From: Halorientalis sp. LT38
Lineage (GTDB): Archaea; Halobacteriota; Halobacteria; Halobacteriales; Haloarculaceae
DNA length: 64,000 nucleotides
Reading direction: 5' to 3'
Assembly (NCBI RefSeq): GCF_037031225.1
Contig: NZ_JAYEZN010000001.1
Span: 3,404,701-3,468,700, forward strand
A program made the translations under genes and the position numbers. A model generated the notes under the pieces. It did no database searches. It was not told where the DNA came from and saw nothing but the letters and a program-made list of their open reading frames with translations. Shown one piece after another: positions 14,290-22,043 of the stretch. The first letter of the stretch is position 1. Each line of letters opens with the position of its first letter.

Positions 14290-14660
14290 ACTACCTCGTA
14301 GTGATGGAAGCCGCCTGGTTGGTCCGGGACGTCGAAGGCATCGACGACGCGATCGGCGTGGCCGTCAGCGAAGCGGGCAAGCGACTCAACGATCAAGACA
14401 TGGACTACGTCGAGGTCGACGTCGGCGCGACGGGCTGTCCCGCCTGTGGCGAGCCGTTCGACTCCGCCTTTATCGCCGCCGAGACCGCGCTCGTCGGCCT
14501 CGTCCTCGAGATGAAGGTGTTCAACGCCGAGAGCACCGAACACGCCCAGCGCATCGCCAAGAGCGAAGTCGGCGGCGCCCTCCGCGACGTCCCCCTCTCG
14601 GTCGTCGAGACCATCGAGTTCGAAGACGAGGAGGAGGCCGACGCCTCCGCCGGCGCCTGA
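14286..14660 (+). CDS. DUF555 (UPF0212) family protein
   Basis: A 124-residue protein of the archaeal DUF555/UPF0212 family, unknown function. Visible features are an N-terminal MNYLVVMEAAWLVRD strand-helix, a cysteine knuckle GCPACGEPF that may bind metal, a helical middle, and an acidic tail. The ATG at 14286 matches the family N-terminus; the frame is open 20 codons upstream but not conserved-looking. The next gene, the HTH-CBS regulator, starts 43 nt downstream behind its own operator-like palindrome. Confidence 0.85.
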   Translation: MNYLVVMEAAWLVRDVEGIDDAIGVAVSEAGKRLNDQDMDYVEVDVGATGCPACGEPFDSAFIAAETALVGLVLEMKVFNAESTEHAQRIAKSEVGGALRDVPLSVVETIEFEDEEEADASAGA

Positions 14661-14680
14661 CGACTGGGGAACCTTTTTGT

Positions 14681-14695
14681 ATTACCTACGGTAAT
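14681..14695. promoter_or_regulatory. Perfect inverted repeat at the start of the HTH-CBS gene
   Basis: ATTACC-TAC-GGTAAT, six-base arms with a three-base centre, ending 8 nt before the ATG at 14704. A T-rich run (TTTTTGTATT, from 14674) just before it is the likely TATA region. A palindrome between TATA and a leaderless start is where a repressor would block initiation, so autoregulation by the adjacent HTH protein is the simplest reading. The repeat is seen; binding is inferred. Confidence 0.55.
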
Positions 14696-14703
14696 CGGAT
14701 CGT

Positions 14704-15246
14704 ATGGAGCTACCGACCCCTGAGGATCTCCGGGAGCGTCGGAACGAGCTGGAGCTGACCCAGAGCGAGCTGGCAGAGCGGGCGGACGTCTCCCAGCCAC
14801 TGATCGCCCGGATCGAGGGCGGCGACGTCGACCCGCGGCTCTCGACGCTGCGCCGGATCGTCGAGGCCCTGGAGGAGGCCGAGGGGAGCATCCTCCGGGC
14901 GGGGGACCTGATGCACAGCCCGGTCTACGGGGTCGAGCCCGACGACAGCGTGATGACCGCCATCGAAGTGATGAACCAGGAAGGGTACTCGCAACTGCCC
15001 GTGATCCGGGACGACTACCCCGTTGGCATCGTCTCCCACAGCGACATCCGCCACTCCGACGAGGACGACCCCGGGGAACTCCCGGTGGCCGAGGTGATGC
15101 GCGAGTCGATCACCACCGTCACGAAAGACGCCACGGTCGACGAGGTCGACACCCACCTCGACCACCACGAGGCCGTCATCGTCATCGAAGACGCTGAGAT
15201 GGTCGGGATCATCACCGACGCAGACGTGGCTGCGCACATCTCTTGA
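14704..15246 (+). CDS. HTH (XRE-type) and CBS-pair transcriptional regulator
   Basis: 180 residues: an N-terminal lambda-repressor-like helix-turn-helix (about 5-58, with LTQSELAERADVSQPLIARIE), then two CBS motifs (about 65-120 and 125-178). CBS pairs usually bind adenine nucleotides, so this is probably a regulator that senses energy or nucleotide state. A perfect 15-bp palindrome overlaps its presumed start region and suggests autoregulation. It converges with a small membrane protein gene 36 nt away. Family assignment is firm, ligand and regulon are unknown. Confidence 0.88.
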   Translation: MELPTPEDLRERRNELELTQSELAERADVSQPLIARIEGGDVDPRLSTLRRIVEALEEAEGSILRAGDLMHSPVYGVEPDDSVMTAIEVMNQEGYSQLPVIRDDYPVGIVSHSDIRHSDEDDPGELPVAEVMRESITTVTKDATVDEVDTHLDHHEAVIVIEDAEMVGIITDADVAAHIS

Positions 15247-15282
15247 GGGAGCGGACGGACCCGTGCTGGAGGGGCGCCAGCC

Positions 15283-15543
15283 TCAGGCGTCCCGCGAAAT
15301 CGCGTCCACGAGTTGCTTTCGCCGATAGGTCGCGAGCTGATAGCGAGTCAGGACGACGGACAGTGCCACGGCCATCGCGGCCAGCAGCGCGACGTAGGGC
15401 AGGACGCCGTCGTAGTAGAGCCCGTTGAGCAGTTGCAGGAGTGCGAACGCCGGTAAGCCAAACGTAAAGAGACACGTGCGAAGCGGGAACTCGCGAGCCA
15501 TCGCGAGGAAGGCTGCACCGTCGTCTGAGAGATCTTCAGTCAT
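15283..15543 (-). CDS. Two-helix membrane protein, unknown
   Basis: 86 residues from ATG 15543 (MTEDLSDDGAAFLAMAREFP). Two hydrophobic helices (about 24-44 and 48-66) are joined by a short NGLYYDG turn, followed by a basic RYQLATYRRKQLVDAI tail, giving cytosolic ends. The frame extends 23 codons upstream, but those codons encode an unlikely N-terminus. No family recognised. Confidence 0.6.
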   Translation of the reverse strand: MTEDLSDDGAAFLAMAREFPLRTCLFTFGLPAFALLQLLNGLYYDGVLPYVALLAAMAVALSVVLTRYQLATYRRKQLVDAISRDA

Positions 15544-15690
15544 GATCGAGGAGCCTCGGTACTCTGTCGGGACACGGTGAAGCGAAGGTATAGGCGCTTC
15601 GAATCGCCCCACGGTGCACTTACTCCGACGGTCGAACCGGCCTACTTCGACCCAATACAGAAAAGCCGTCCTTACCGTCCGAGTGCGGCC

Positions 15691-16665
15691 CTAAAACTCC
15701 AGCCCGCGGATCGCGACCGCTTCCTCGCCCTCCTGCACCTCGCCGATGATCCGCCCGTCCGTCTCCGCGACCAGCGCCTCGGCGTCCTCGGAGTCGAGCG
15801 CCGCCACGAAACCAGTGCCCATGTTGAACGTCCGATGCATCTCCTCGTCGTCGACGTTCCCTTCCTCTTGGACGAACGCGAAGACGGGCTGGGCCTCGAA
15901 CGGATCCGTGATCTCGTAGCGGAAGGCGCCCATCCGCGCGAGGTTCGTCCAGCCGCCGCCCGTGACGTGGGCCGCGGCGTGGGTGTCGTGTTCCCGGAGC
16001 GGGTCGAGCAGGTCCGTGTAGATCCGGGTCGGCTCCAGCAGTTCCTCGGCGATGGAGCGATCGGGGTTCGGCGGGAAGGGGTCGGTGTACTCGTGGTCGC
16101 GGGTGGCCGCCTTCCGGGCCAGCGTCAGGCCGTTCGAGTGGATCCCGCTGGACGGGAAGCCGACGAGCGCGTCGCCGGCTTCGGCTTCGCCGGGGAACAA
16201 CGCGCCCTTCTCGGCGAGGCCGGCGCAGGTACCGGCGATGTCGAGGCCCTTGACGACTTCGGGCATGACGGCCGTCTCACCGCCGACGAGTTCGACGTTC
16301 GCGCGGTCGGCGCCCTCGGCCAGGCCGTCGCCGATCTGCTCGCTGGTCTCGTCGTCGGGTTCCGCGACGGCGAGGTAGTCGACGAAGGCGACGGGGCGCA
16401 CGCCCGCGGCGACGAGGTCGTTGACGTTCATCGCGATGCAGTCGATGCCGATGGTCGAGTAGTCGTCGATGGCTTCGGCGACGAGGAGTTTCGTGCCGAC
16501 GCCGTCGGCCGCCAGCGCCAGATAGCGGTCGCCGATGTCGAGCAGGCCGGCGAAGTCGCCCTCGAACCCCTCGGTCGCGCCGATCAGGGCGGCCGTCGCC
16601 GCCTCGCTGGCGTCGATGTCCACCCCCGCCTCGGCGTAGGTCATCCCGTCGTCGTCCTCGGTCAT
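15691..16665 (-). CDS. purM: Phosphoribosylformylglycinamidine cyclo-ligase
   Basis: AIR synthetase, step 5 of purine synthesis: ATP-dependent ring closure of FGAM to AIR. 324 residues of the PurM/ThiL-like fold with MTYAEAGVDID at the start, the ATP-binding ADGVGTKLL segment, the glycine-rich VELVGGETAVMP, FPSSGIHSNGLTL and HVTGGGWTNLARM. ATG 16665 was preferred to the upstream start at 16692 because the extra residues are not family-like. It sits 51 nt after the site-2 protease gene on the same strand. Confidence 0.96.
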   Translation of the reverse strand: MTEDDDGMTYAEAGVDIDASEAATAALIGATEGFEGDFAGLLDIGDRYLALAADGVGTKLLVAEAIDDYSTIGIDCIAMNVNDLVAAGVRPVAFVDYLAVAEPDDETSEQIGDGLAEGADRANVELVGGETAVMPEVVKGLDIAGTCAGLAEKGALFPGEAEAGDALVGFPSSGIHSNGLTLARKAATRDHEYTDPFPPNPDRSIAEELLEPTRIYTDLLDPLREHDTHAAAHVTGGGWTNLARMGAFRYEITDPFEAQPVFAFVQEEGNVDDEEMHRTFNMGTGFVAALDSEDAEALVAETDGRIIGEVQEGEEAVAIRGLEF

Positions 16666-16716
16666 ACGCGAGAACGCGCGCGGGGCGCGCAAAAGGCCGT
16701 CGGTCGGGGTCCGCGG

Positions 16717-17319
16717 TCAGAACAGCCCGAGGTTCAGGAAGGCCCACACCGCCAGCGCCGCCGAGGGGACGAACACCGCGACGAACACAGGTTTGCTCCA
16801 GCCAATCACCGTCTTGCCGTCCAGCGGGCCCCACGGGATCATGTTGAACGCGGCGAGGAAGAGGTTGATCGTCACGCCGAGTTGGCCCACGGCGCCGGGG
16901 AACCCGCTTCCGAGGACGGCCAGCGGCGCGAACACGGCGGCGAGGACGAGATTCGTCACCGGGCCAGCGAGCGCGATCAGGCCGTTCTCGCGGACGGTCG
17001 ATCGACCCTGGTGGTACACCGCGCCGGGCGCGGCGAACAGGAACCCGATCATCGCGCCCATGATCGCCACGAAGAGCATCCCGTAGTCGGCCCTGAACTC
17101 CGCGACCTTGCCGAATCGGATCGCTGCGACCTTGTGGGCGAGTTCGTGCAAGAGGAAGGCCACGCCGACGGTCAGGAGGCTCAGTCCGAACTGCTGGACG
17201 ACGACCGGCACCTCGAAGGCCCAGATGGGGCGCACGAGGAGGATGGTGAAGGCGACGCTCAGCGCGACCCAGGCCGCGCCGAGGTCGAACAGCTCCCGGG
17301 TGGAAAAGCGGAGATTCAC
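16717..17319 (-). CDS. Site-2 protease-like M50 metalloprotease
   Basis: 200-residue intramembrane zinc protease with about six transmembrane helices. HELAH at 58-62 lies in the second helix and the third ligand Asp167 lies in NMIPWGPLDGK, the M50 signature. It starts with GTG, and the GTGA overlaps the TGA stop of the upstream TraB gene, so the two are translationally coupled. No CBS or PDZ domain is present, so it is a minimal S2P. The substrate is unknown; its partner TraB protein is the first candidate for functional linkage. Confidence 0.9.
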   Translation of the reverse strand: MNLRFSTRELFDLGAAWVALSVAFTILLVRPIWAFEVPVVVQQFGLSLLTVGVAFLLHELAHKVAAIRFGKVAEFRADYGMLFVAIMGAMIGFLFAAPGAVYHQGRSTVRENGLIALAGPVTNLVLAAVFAPLAVLGSGFPGAVGQLGVTINLFLAAFNMIPWGPLDGKTVIGWSKPVFVAVFVPSAALAVWAFLNLGLF

Positions 17320-18848
17320 GTCACGAGCCCCCACAGCAGGCGCGCGCTGTTCTCGGCGCTCTGGCTCATCAGGCGGACGACGTCCTCGGTCCCCCCGATC
17401 TCGGCGAAGAAGATCGGCAGGAGCACGACGCCGAAGAAGGCGCTCGCGATCATGCTCCCGATGTTGGTCATCGCGACGATGAGGATGAGCCGGAACAGCG
17501 GGACGGCGTGCATCCGCGCGAACAGGTCCCTGATGGGCGCCTGCTCGTCGTCGAGAATCTCGTTCAGCTTGTTGATGTCGCCGACGTTGACCGACGTGTG
17601 ACGGAGTTCGACGTAGCCCGCGAACCAGCCGGGGGCCAGCAGCGGATTGAGGCTCGTCAGCCAGGCCACCAACCCGCCGACGCCCGCGCTCTGCCAGTGG
17701 GCGCCGGCGAGTTTCGCCAGCGCGAAGGCGGCGATCCCGTTGACGAGGAACCACGCCCCGAACACGCGGACCAACAGCCCGCTCGACGCCCCTTCGACGC
17801 CCGTGACGACTGCCATCACGAGCAGGACGAAGATGGCCAGAAAGCCCAGCGTGAACAGGTAGCCGAAGAGTTTGAAGACGGAGAAGCGCCGCCCTGACTC
17901 GACGCCGACGAGCGACTCCATCGGCGGGAGGGTCTCGGGACGTCGGAGGTACTCCTCGATGCCTTCCCGGTGGCCGGCGCCGACGACGGCGACCACGGAG
18001 TAGCCGGCCTCGCGCAACTGCACGAGGTTGTGGGCGATGTAGGCGTCGCGTTCGTCGATCAGCGCCTCGGCCCCGCCGGGCGAGAACCGGCGGAACTCCT
18101 CCATCATCGCCGACACCACGTCGGTGTCGGTCAGCTCAGACATGTCGAGGTCCTCGGGATCGGTCTCGCCGCCGGAGGTCGATAGCAGCAACGAGAGCGG
18201 CAGCCCGATACCGAGGCCGAGCGCGAACGCGAGTGCGAGGCCGTCGAGGATGCCGACCACGGCCCCGGGGACGAACCCGACGCCGCCGAGCAGCAGCGGG
18301 CCGACGAGCAGTTCGATCGGGATGGCCAGGAAGAAGCCCAGCGAGAACCCGACGGTGAGGCCGGCCACGACCGGATCGGCGACGCCGGCCAGGAGTCCGC
18401 CCAGCAACTGGAGTTTCTCGAGGCCGGTGAGCCGCGCCCAGAACCGCTGGATCGTCGTCTGGATGTCCCGGTCCACTAAGGCGATGCCGAGGCCGTGTTC
18501 CTCGGCCGTCTCGACGGCGGCCATCATGTCCGCGCCGGGGTCGACGTCGAACTGGTCGCCCAGTCGCGCCTGGACGTACGAGAGCATCCAGTAGGCCAGG
18601 AACTGGAAGACGGTGTTGCCTCCGAGCAGGTCGCTCGGGTCGAGGTCGTCGGGCGTCTCGCCCTTCAACTGGCGGTAGCGGCCGTCGTCGAGTTCCACGG
18701 CGACGACGTCCGGTCGTTCCTCGGCGATGGTCTCTTCGACCTCGCGGACGCTGTCCTCCGAGACGTGCGCGGTCCCCAGCACCGTCACGCGCCCCTCCCC
18801 CGACGGGGCCGACGGATCCGACGGCGTCGGTGCCGACCGTTCGGTCAT
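17316..18848 (-). CDS. TraB/PrgY family membrane protein
   Basis: 510 residues. The N-terminal soluble TraB domain (about 18-280) has VTVLGTAHVSEDSVREVEETI and the RPDVVAVELDD segment, typical of TraB/GumN/PrgY, a fold related to EreA/ChaN-type proteins and sometimes proposed to be a protease. A hydrophobic hairpin region interrupts it (about 150-230), and the C-terminal third (about 345-510) holds roughly four to five transmembrane helices. In enterococci PrgY limits pheromone activity; the archaeal role is unknown. Start ATG 18848; the frame extends upstream without family-like sequence. Confidence 0.85.
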   Translation of the reverse strand: MTERSAPTPSDPSAPSGEGRVTVLGTAHVSEDSVREVEETIAEERPDVVAVELDDGRYRQLKGETPDDLDPSDLLGGNTVFQFLAYWMLSYVQARLGDQFDVDPGADMMAAVETAEEHGLGIALVDRDIQTTIQRFWARLTGLEKLQLLGGLLAGVADPVVAGLTVGFSLGFFLAIPIELLVGPLLLGGVGFVPGAVVGILDGLALAFALGLGIGLPLSLLLSTSGGETDPEDLDMSELTDTDVVSAMMEEFRRFSPGGAEALIDERDAYIAHNLVQLREAGYSVVAVVGAGHREGIEEYLRRPETLPPMESLVGVESGRRFSVFKLFGYLFTLGFLAIFVLLVMAVVTGVEGASSGLLVRVFGAWFLVNGIAAFALAKLAGAHWQSAGVGGLVAWLTSLNPLLAPGWFAGYVELRHTSVNVGDINKLNEILDDEQAPIRDLFARMHAVPLFRLILIVAMTNIGSMIASAFFGVVLLPIFFAEIGGTEDVVRLMSQSAENSARLLWGLVT

Positions 18849-18946
18849 TGCGGCGTCATAGAGGGTCACCCGTCTTACGATTGTCGGGACGCCAGCGACC
18901 CGGCGGTCCGGCAGACTCTTTTCGACCGCCCGGAAAGGCCGGGGCA

Positions 18947-19396
18947 ATGCCGGACCTGATGGACACCTACATGGAGAACCGCAAGATGATCCAGCCCAAC
19001 CACGCCAACAACCTGAACACCACCCACGGCGGGAACGTGCTCAAGTGGATGGACGAGGTGGGCGCGATGTCGGCCATCCGCTTCGCCGGCAGCGACGTCC
19101 TCACCGCCCGGATGGAACAGACCAACTTCCGGGGCCCCATCCCGGTCGGCGAGAACGCCCTGATCGAGAGCTACGTCTACGACGTCGGCGACACGAGCAT
19201 GCGCGTCCGCGTCCGGGCCTTCCGCGAGGACCTCCGGGGTCCGGAGACCGAGCTGACCACCGAGTCCCACCTCGTCTACGTCGCCATCGACGAGGACTTC
19301 GAACCCCGTAGCGTCCCCGACCTCACAGTATCGAGCGACCGCGGGCGCGAACTCCAGCAGGCCGCCGTCGAGAGCGACGAGAACGACGACCGCTGA
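18947..19396 (+). CDS. Acyl-CoA thioesterase (hotdog fold)
   Basis: 149 residues hydrolysing acyl-CoA to free acid and CoA. Motifs of the ACOT/BFIT-type hotdog family are clear: QPNHANNLNTTHGG (N18-H19, G28-G29) at the active-site turn, then MDEVGAMSAIRFAG as the central helix, and the RGPIPVGENALIES strand. An acidic tail follows. It is divergent from the traB gene with 98 nt between starts. Chain-length preference cannot be read from sequence. Confidence 0.9.
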   Translation: MPDLMDTYMENRKMIQPNHANNLNTTHGGNVLKWMDEVGAMSAIRFAGSDVLTARMEQTNFRGPIPVGENALIESYVYDVGDTSMRVRVRAFREDLRGPETELTTESHLVYVAIDEDFEPRSVPDLTVSSDRGRELQQAAVESDENDDR

Positions 19397-19441
19397 GGAC
19401 GGATCGGATGGCCTTACGGTCCTCGACACGTCAGTGTGGGT

Positions 19442-20059
19442 ATGGACCCGGACGAAACCCATCGGAGCTGGGCCGAACGCTCCGGTCAGTACTCACCGGC
19501 CTACTACGCCGAGATCGGCCCCAACGAGGTGAGTGAGACGCTCGCGAGCGTCCTCTCCTACTACGCCGAGGAGGGGGCCGAGATCCTCGAGATCGGCTGT
19601 AGCTCCGGCCGACACCTCGCGCACCTGCGCCGCGAGGGATTCGAGAATCTCACCGGGATCGACATCAACGACGACTCCTTCGCGGTCATGCGCGAGCACT
19701 ACCCGACGCTCGCCGAGACCGGCACCTTCCACACCGGTGCGATCGAGGACCTCGTTCCCGAGTTCGCGGCCGACGAATTCGACGTGGTCTACTCCGTCGA
19801 GACGCTGCAACACATTCCGCCCGAGAACGAGTGGGTGTTCGAGGATCTGACGCGGATCACGAGCGATCTGCTCGTCACGGCGGAAAACGAAGGCAACAGT
19901 CCGCGACGCGGCCGCGAAGATCAGTCCGTCGCGAAGGTCGACGACGACTTCCCGCTCTACTTCCGGGCGTGGAAGGAGGTGTTCACGGACCTGGGCCTCG
20001 CCCAGTTGCTCTGTGAGCCGACCGACCGCGACACGGTGCGGGTGTTCCGGACCCCGTAG
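19442..20059 (+). CDS. Class I SAM-dependent methyltransferase
   Basis: 205 residues with Rossmann motif I ILEIGCSSGRHL (50-57), the acidic end of strand two at GIDINDDSFAV, and DVVYSVETLQHI after strand four, together giving a SAM-binding fold. The substrate is unknown. The start is ATG 19442 rather than the GTG two codons upstream. It stands 45 nt after the thioesterase gene on the same strand, but no functional link is obvious. Confidence 0.85.
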   Translation: MDPDETHRSWAERSGQYSPAYYAEIGPNEVSETLASVLSYYAEEGAEILEIGCSSGRHLAHLRREGFENLTGIDINDDSFAVMREHYPTLAETGTFHTGAIEDLVPEFAADEFDVVYSVETLQHIPPENEWVFEDLTRITSDLLVTAENEGNSPRRGREDQSVAKVDDDFPLYFRAWKEVFTDLGLAQLLCEPTDRDTVRVFRTP

Positions 20060-20103
20060 CGCCGAGGGGTGTGCTTTTCCGGAGCGCCGCCCTTTCCCCA
20101 GGT

Positions 20104-20559
20104 ATGGGACTGGACGTCGATACCCCGGAGCCGCCCGAACTGCAGGAGATGGATCCAAACGAGTACGAGGACGCGGAGGTGATCGGCGACGCCGACTTCC
20201 GCCGGGACGAGATCGAGGGCTTCCTCCGGGACGGTGCCTGGGAACAGGCCTTCGATGAGTGGGCGGCCCACACCGACCTTGACGAGTCCGAGTACGCCAT
20301 CGCGACCGACCTCGACCTCATCGAGCGCTTCGATTTCTTCTGGGACGGCCACGCCGACCGCGTGGGCTACCACGCGCCCGGGCTCCCGGAGGACTGGAAG
20401 ACTCGGGACCTCCACCCCGACCTCGACTCCTGGGGGACGGTCTCCGGAATCAACGCTGCCCTCACGGAACTCGGCCAGATCGTCTGCGACGTCCTGAAAG
20501 AGGAGTACGTCGACTGGGAAACCGACTACGAACCGCCCGAGGACCTGCCCGACTTCTGA
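20104..20559 (+). CDS. Hypothetical acidic protein
   Basis: 151 residues, strongly acidic (many Asp and Glu) and rich in Trp and Tyr, with no transmembrane segment or cysteine motif. The alternating charged helices and the sequence ERFDFFWDGHADRVGYHAP resemble other haloarchaeal hypothetical proteins, but I do not recognise a family. ATG 20104 lies 44 nt after the methyltransferase stop. Confidence 0.7.
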   Translation: MGLDVDTPEPPELQEMDPNEYEDAEVIGDADFRRDEIEGFLRDGAWEQAFDEWAAHTDLDESEYAIATDLDLIERFDFFWDGHADRVGYHAPGLPEDWKTRDLHPDLDSWGTVSGINAALTELGQIVCDVLKEEYVDWETDYEPPEDLPDF

Positions 20560-20662
20560 GCGGGTCAGGCCCTGGAGGCGAGGACGAACGTCTCCCGCCG
20601 GTCCTCGGCCCCTTCGGCGGCAGTCGAGAGCTTCATAACGGGTGACTGCTATCCTATCACAC

Positions 20663-20842
20663 ATGGCAGCAGTCATCCCGCCGAGCGAACGGGTCTGTGA
20701 GCGCTGCGGGCGCCACGACGTCTGGGACGAGGAGGCAGACACCTGGCAGATCGTCTCCGAGGACGGCGAGAAAGCCGTCGGGAACCCCCACTGTCTCCAC
20801 GAGTGGGACATCAACGGCAACTACAACCCATTCGAGGAGTGA
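20663..20842 (+). CDS. HEWD family small zinc-binding protein
   Basis: 59 residues. Cysteines C13 and C16 (VCERCGRHD) form one knuckle and NPHCLHEWDING near the C-terminus supplies C and H for a second, with the HEWD motif that names this haloarchaeal family. Function unknown; probably a zinc-stabilised small protein. TTCATAAC about 30 nt upstream of the ATG is a plausible TATA box. Confidence 0.85.
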   Translation: MAAVIPPSERVCERCGRHDVWDEEADTWQIVSEDGEKAVGNPHCLHEWDINGNYNPFEE

Positions 20843-20932
20843 GGCCTGGGCCGCCACCGGAGCGTGCGTCTTTCCTGCGGTTTTCTCTCGCCGACCGGCA
20901 CGCTTTCGCCCGTTGGAGTGGTACGTGCTAGC

Positions 20933-21094
20933 ATGGCCACTCGCTGCAAACTCTGCCGGCGACAGCTCCCCGACACCAGCTACGACGACCGCTGCACCTG
21001 CGGGTGGTGGCTCGACCACAACTGTAGCCGGAACCACCGCGAGTGGTGTCCGCGCGACGGCGAGGACCGCTGGGTCGGGGCCGTCGAACTCTGA
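20933..21094 (+). CDS. Small CxxC zinc-ribbon protein
   Basis: 53 residues with six cysteines and several histidines: C5-x2-C8, then CTC (C21, C23), C31 and C39, with H29 and H35 between them. The spacing looks like a zinc ribbon or treble-clef microprotein typical of haloarchaea. It is in the same direction as the HEWD gene 90 nt upstream. Function unknown. Confidence 0.7.
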   Translation: MATRCKLCRRQLPDTSYDDRCTCGWWLDHNCSRNHREWCPRDGEDRWVGAVEL

Positions 21095-21139
21095 GCACCG
21101 GGCGGAAGGAATTTTTCCCTCCCGGCCGTCGGACGACGC

Positions 21140-21451
21140 ATGCCGACAGTGTACGTGACGGCGCCGACGGACGCCGCCGCCGACATCGCGGCCACGCTCG
21201 TCGACGAACGCCTCGCGGCCTGCGTGAACCGGTTTCCCTGCAAGTCGATCTACCGGTGGGAGGGCGAGGTCCACGACGACGACGAGGAGATCCTGCTGGT
21301 GAAGACCACCGAATCCGGCTACGGGGACGCCCGGGACCGGATCGCCGAGTTACACCCCCACGACGTGCCCGCCATCGAGCGCTTCGACGACTCGGCGGTG
21401 TCTCCAGAGTTCGCGAACTGGCTCGACGAGTCCGTCGGACCGGTCGAGTGA
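21140..21451 (+). CDS. cutA: Divalent cation tolerance protein CutA
   Basis: 103 residues, full length for CutA1, a trimeric ferredoxin-like protein linked to copper and other metal tolerance and structurally similar to PII. Diagnostic segments are YVTAPTDAAADIAATLVDERLAACVN, IYRWEGEV with the conserved tryptophan, and EILLVKTT. Cytosolic. It starts 46 nt after the small zinc-ribbon gene and converges with the gamma-carbonic anhydrase gene. Confidence 0.94.
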   Translation: MPTVYVTAPTDAAADIAATLVDERLAACVNRFPCKSIYRWEGEVHDDDEEILLVKTTESGYGDARDRIAELHPHDVPAIERFDDSAVSPEFANWLDESVGPVE

Positions 21452-21478
21452 TCGGCGGGTCGGCCCTCGCCCGCGTCC

Positions 21479-22003
21479 TCAGTCCTCGTCCGGGAGATGG
21501 GCCTCGGCGATCGGTTCGTCGGTCTCGGCGTGTTCCCGCGCCATCTGGACGTACTGATCGCCCGCGTACTTCCAGACGGAGTCCTCGATCTCCTTGACGA
21601 CCTCGGCGGGCTGGCCCGCCACGAGGACCGACTCGGGAACCTCGGTGTCCTCGGTGACGAGGCTGTTCGCGCCGACGAGGCTCTCCGCGCCGATGGTCGC
21701 CCGGTCGAGGACGATCGCACCCATCCCGACCATCGCGCGCTCGCCGACGGTGGCGGCGTGGACGATGGCGTTGTGCCCCACAGTCGCGTACGGCCCGATC
21801 TCGACGCCTTCGTGGAGCGTCGCGTTGTCCTGGACGTTCGCACCCTCACGGAGGACGATCGCACCGTGGTCGCCCCGGAGGACCGTCCCGGGCCAGACGC
21901 TGGCCTCCGCTTCGAGGGTCACGTCGCCGATCACCGTCGCCGCCGGGTCCACGTACGCGGAGTCGGCGATGGTCGGCTCGACCCCGTCGAATGCTCTGAT
22001 CAT
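21479..22003 (-). CDS. Gamma-carbonic anhydrase-like hexapeptide protein
   Basis: 174 residues forming a left-handed beta helix of hexapeptide repeats. All metal-site equivalents of the Methanosarcina Cam enzyme are present: R43 and D45 (LRGDHG), Q58 (NVQDN), H64 (TLHEG) and the H77/H82 pair (GHNAIVH), so zinc binding is likely. The acidic-loop glutamates of Cam are absent, as in the CamH/YrdA group, so activity on bicarbonate is possible but unproven. Confidence 0.88.
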   Translation of the reverse strand: MIRAFDGVEPTIADSAYVDPAATVIGDVTLEAEASVWPGTVLRGDHGAIVLREGANVQDNATLHEGVEIGPYATVGHNAIVHAATVGERAMVGMGAIVLDRATIGAESLVGANSLVTEDTEVPESVLVAGQPAEVVKEIEDSVWKYAGDQYVQMAREHAETDEPIAEAHLPDED

Positions 22004-22043
22004 CGTCGGGTGGTGAACCCGGCAGCGACAAAAACTGCTCGCC

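Noticed and set aside
15577..17601. 674-aa plus-strand frame across purM and the M50 gene
   Set aside because: Shadow of two well-supported genes on the other strand.
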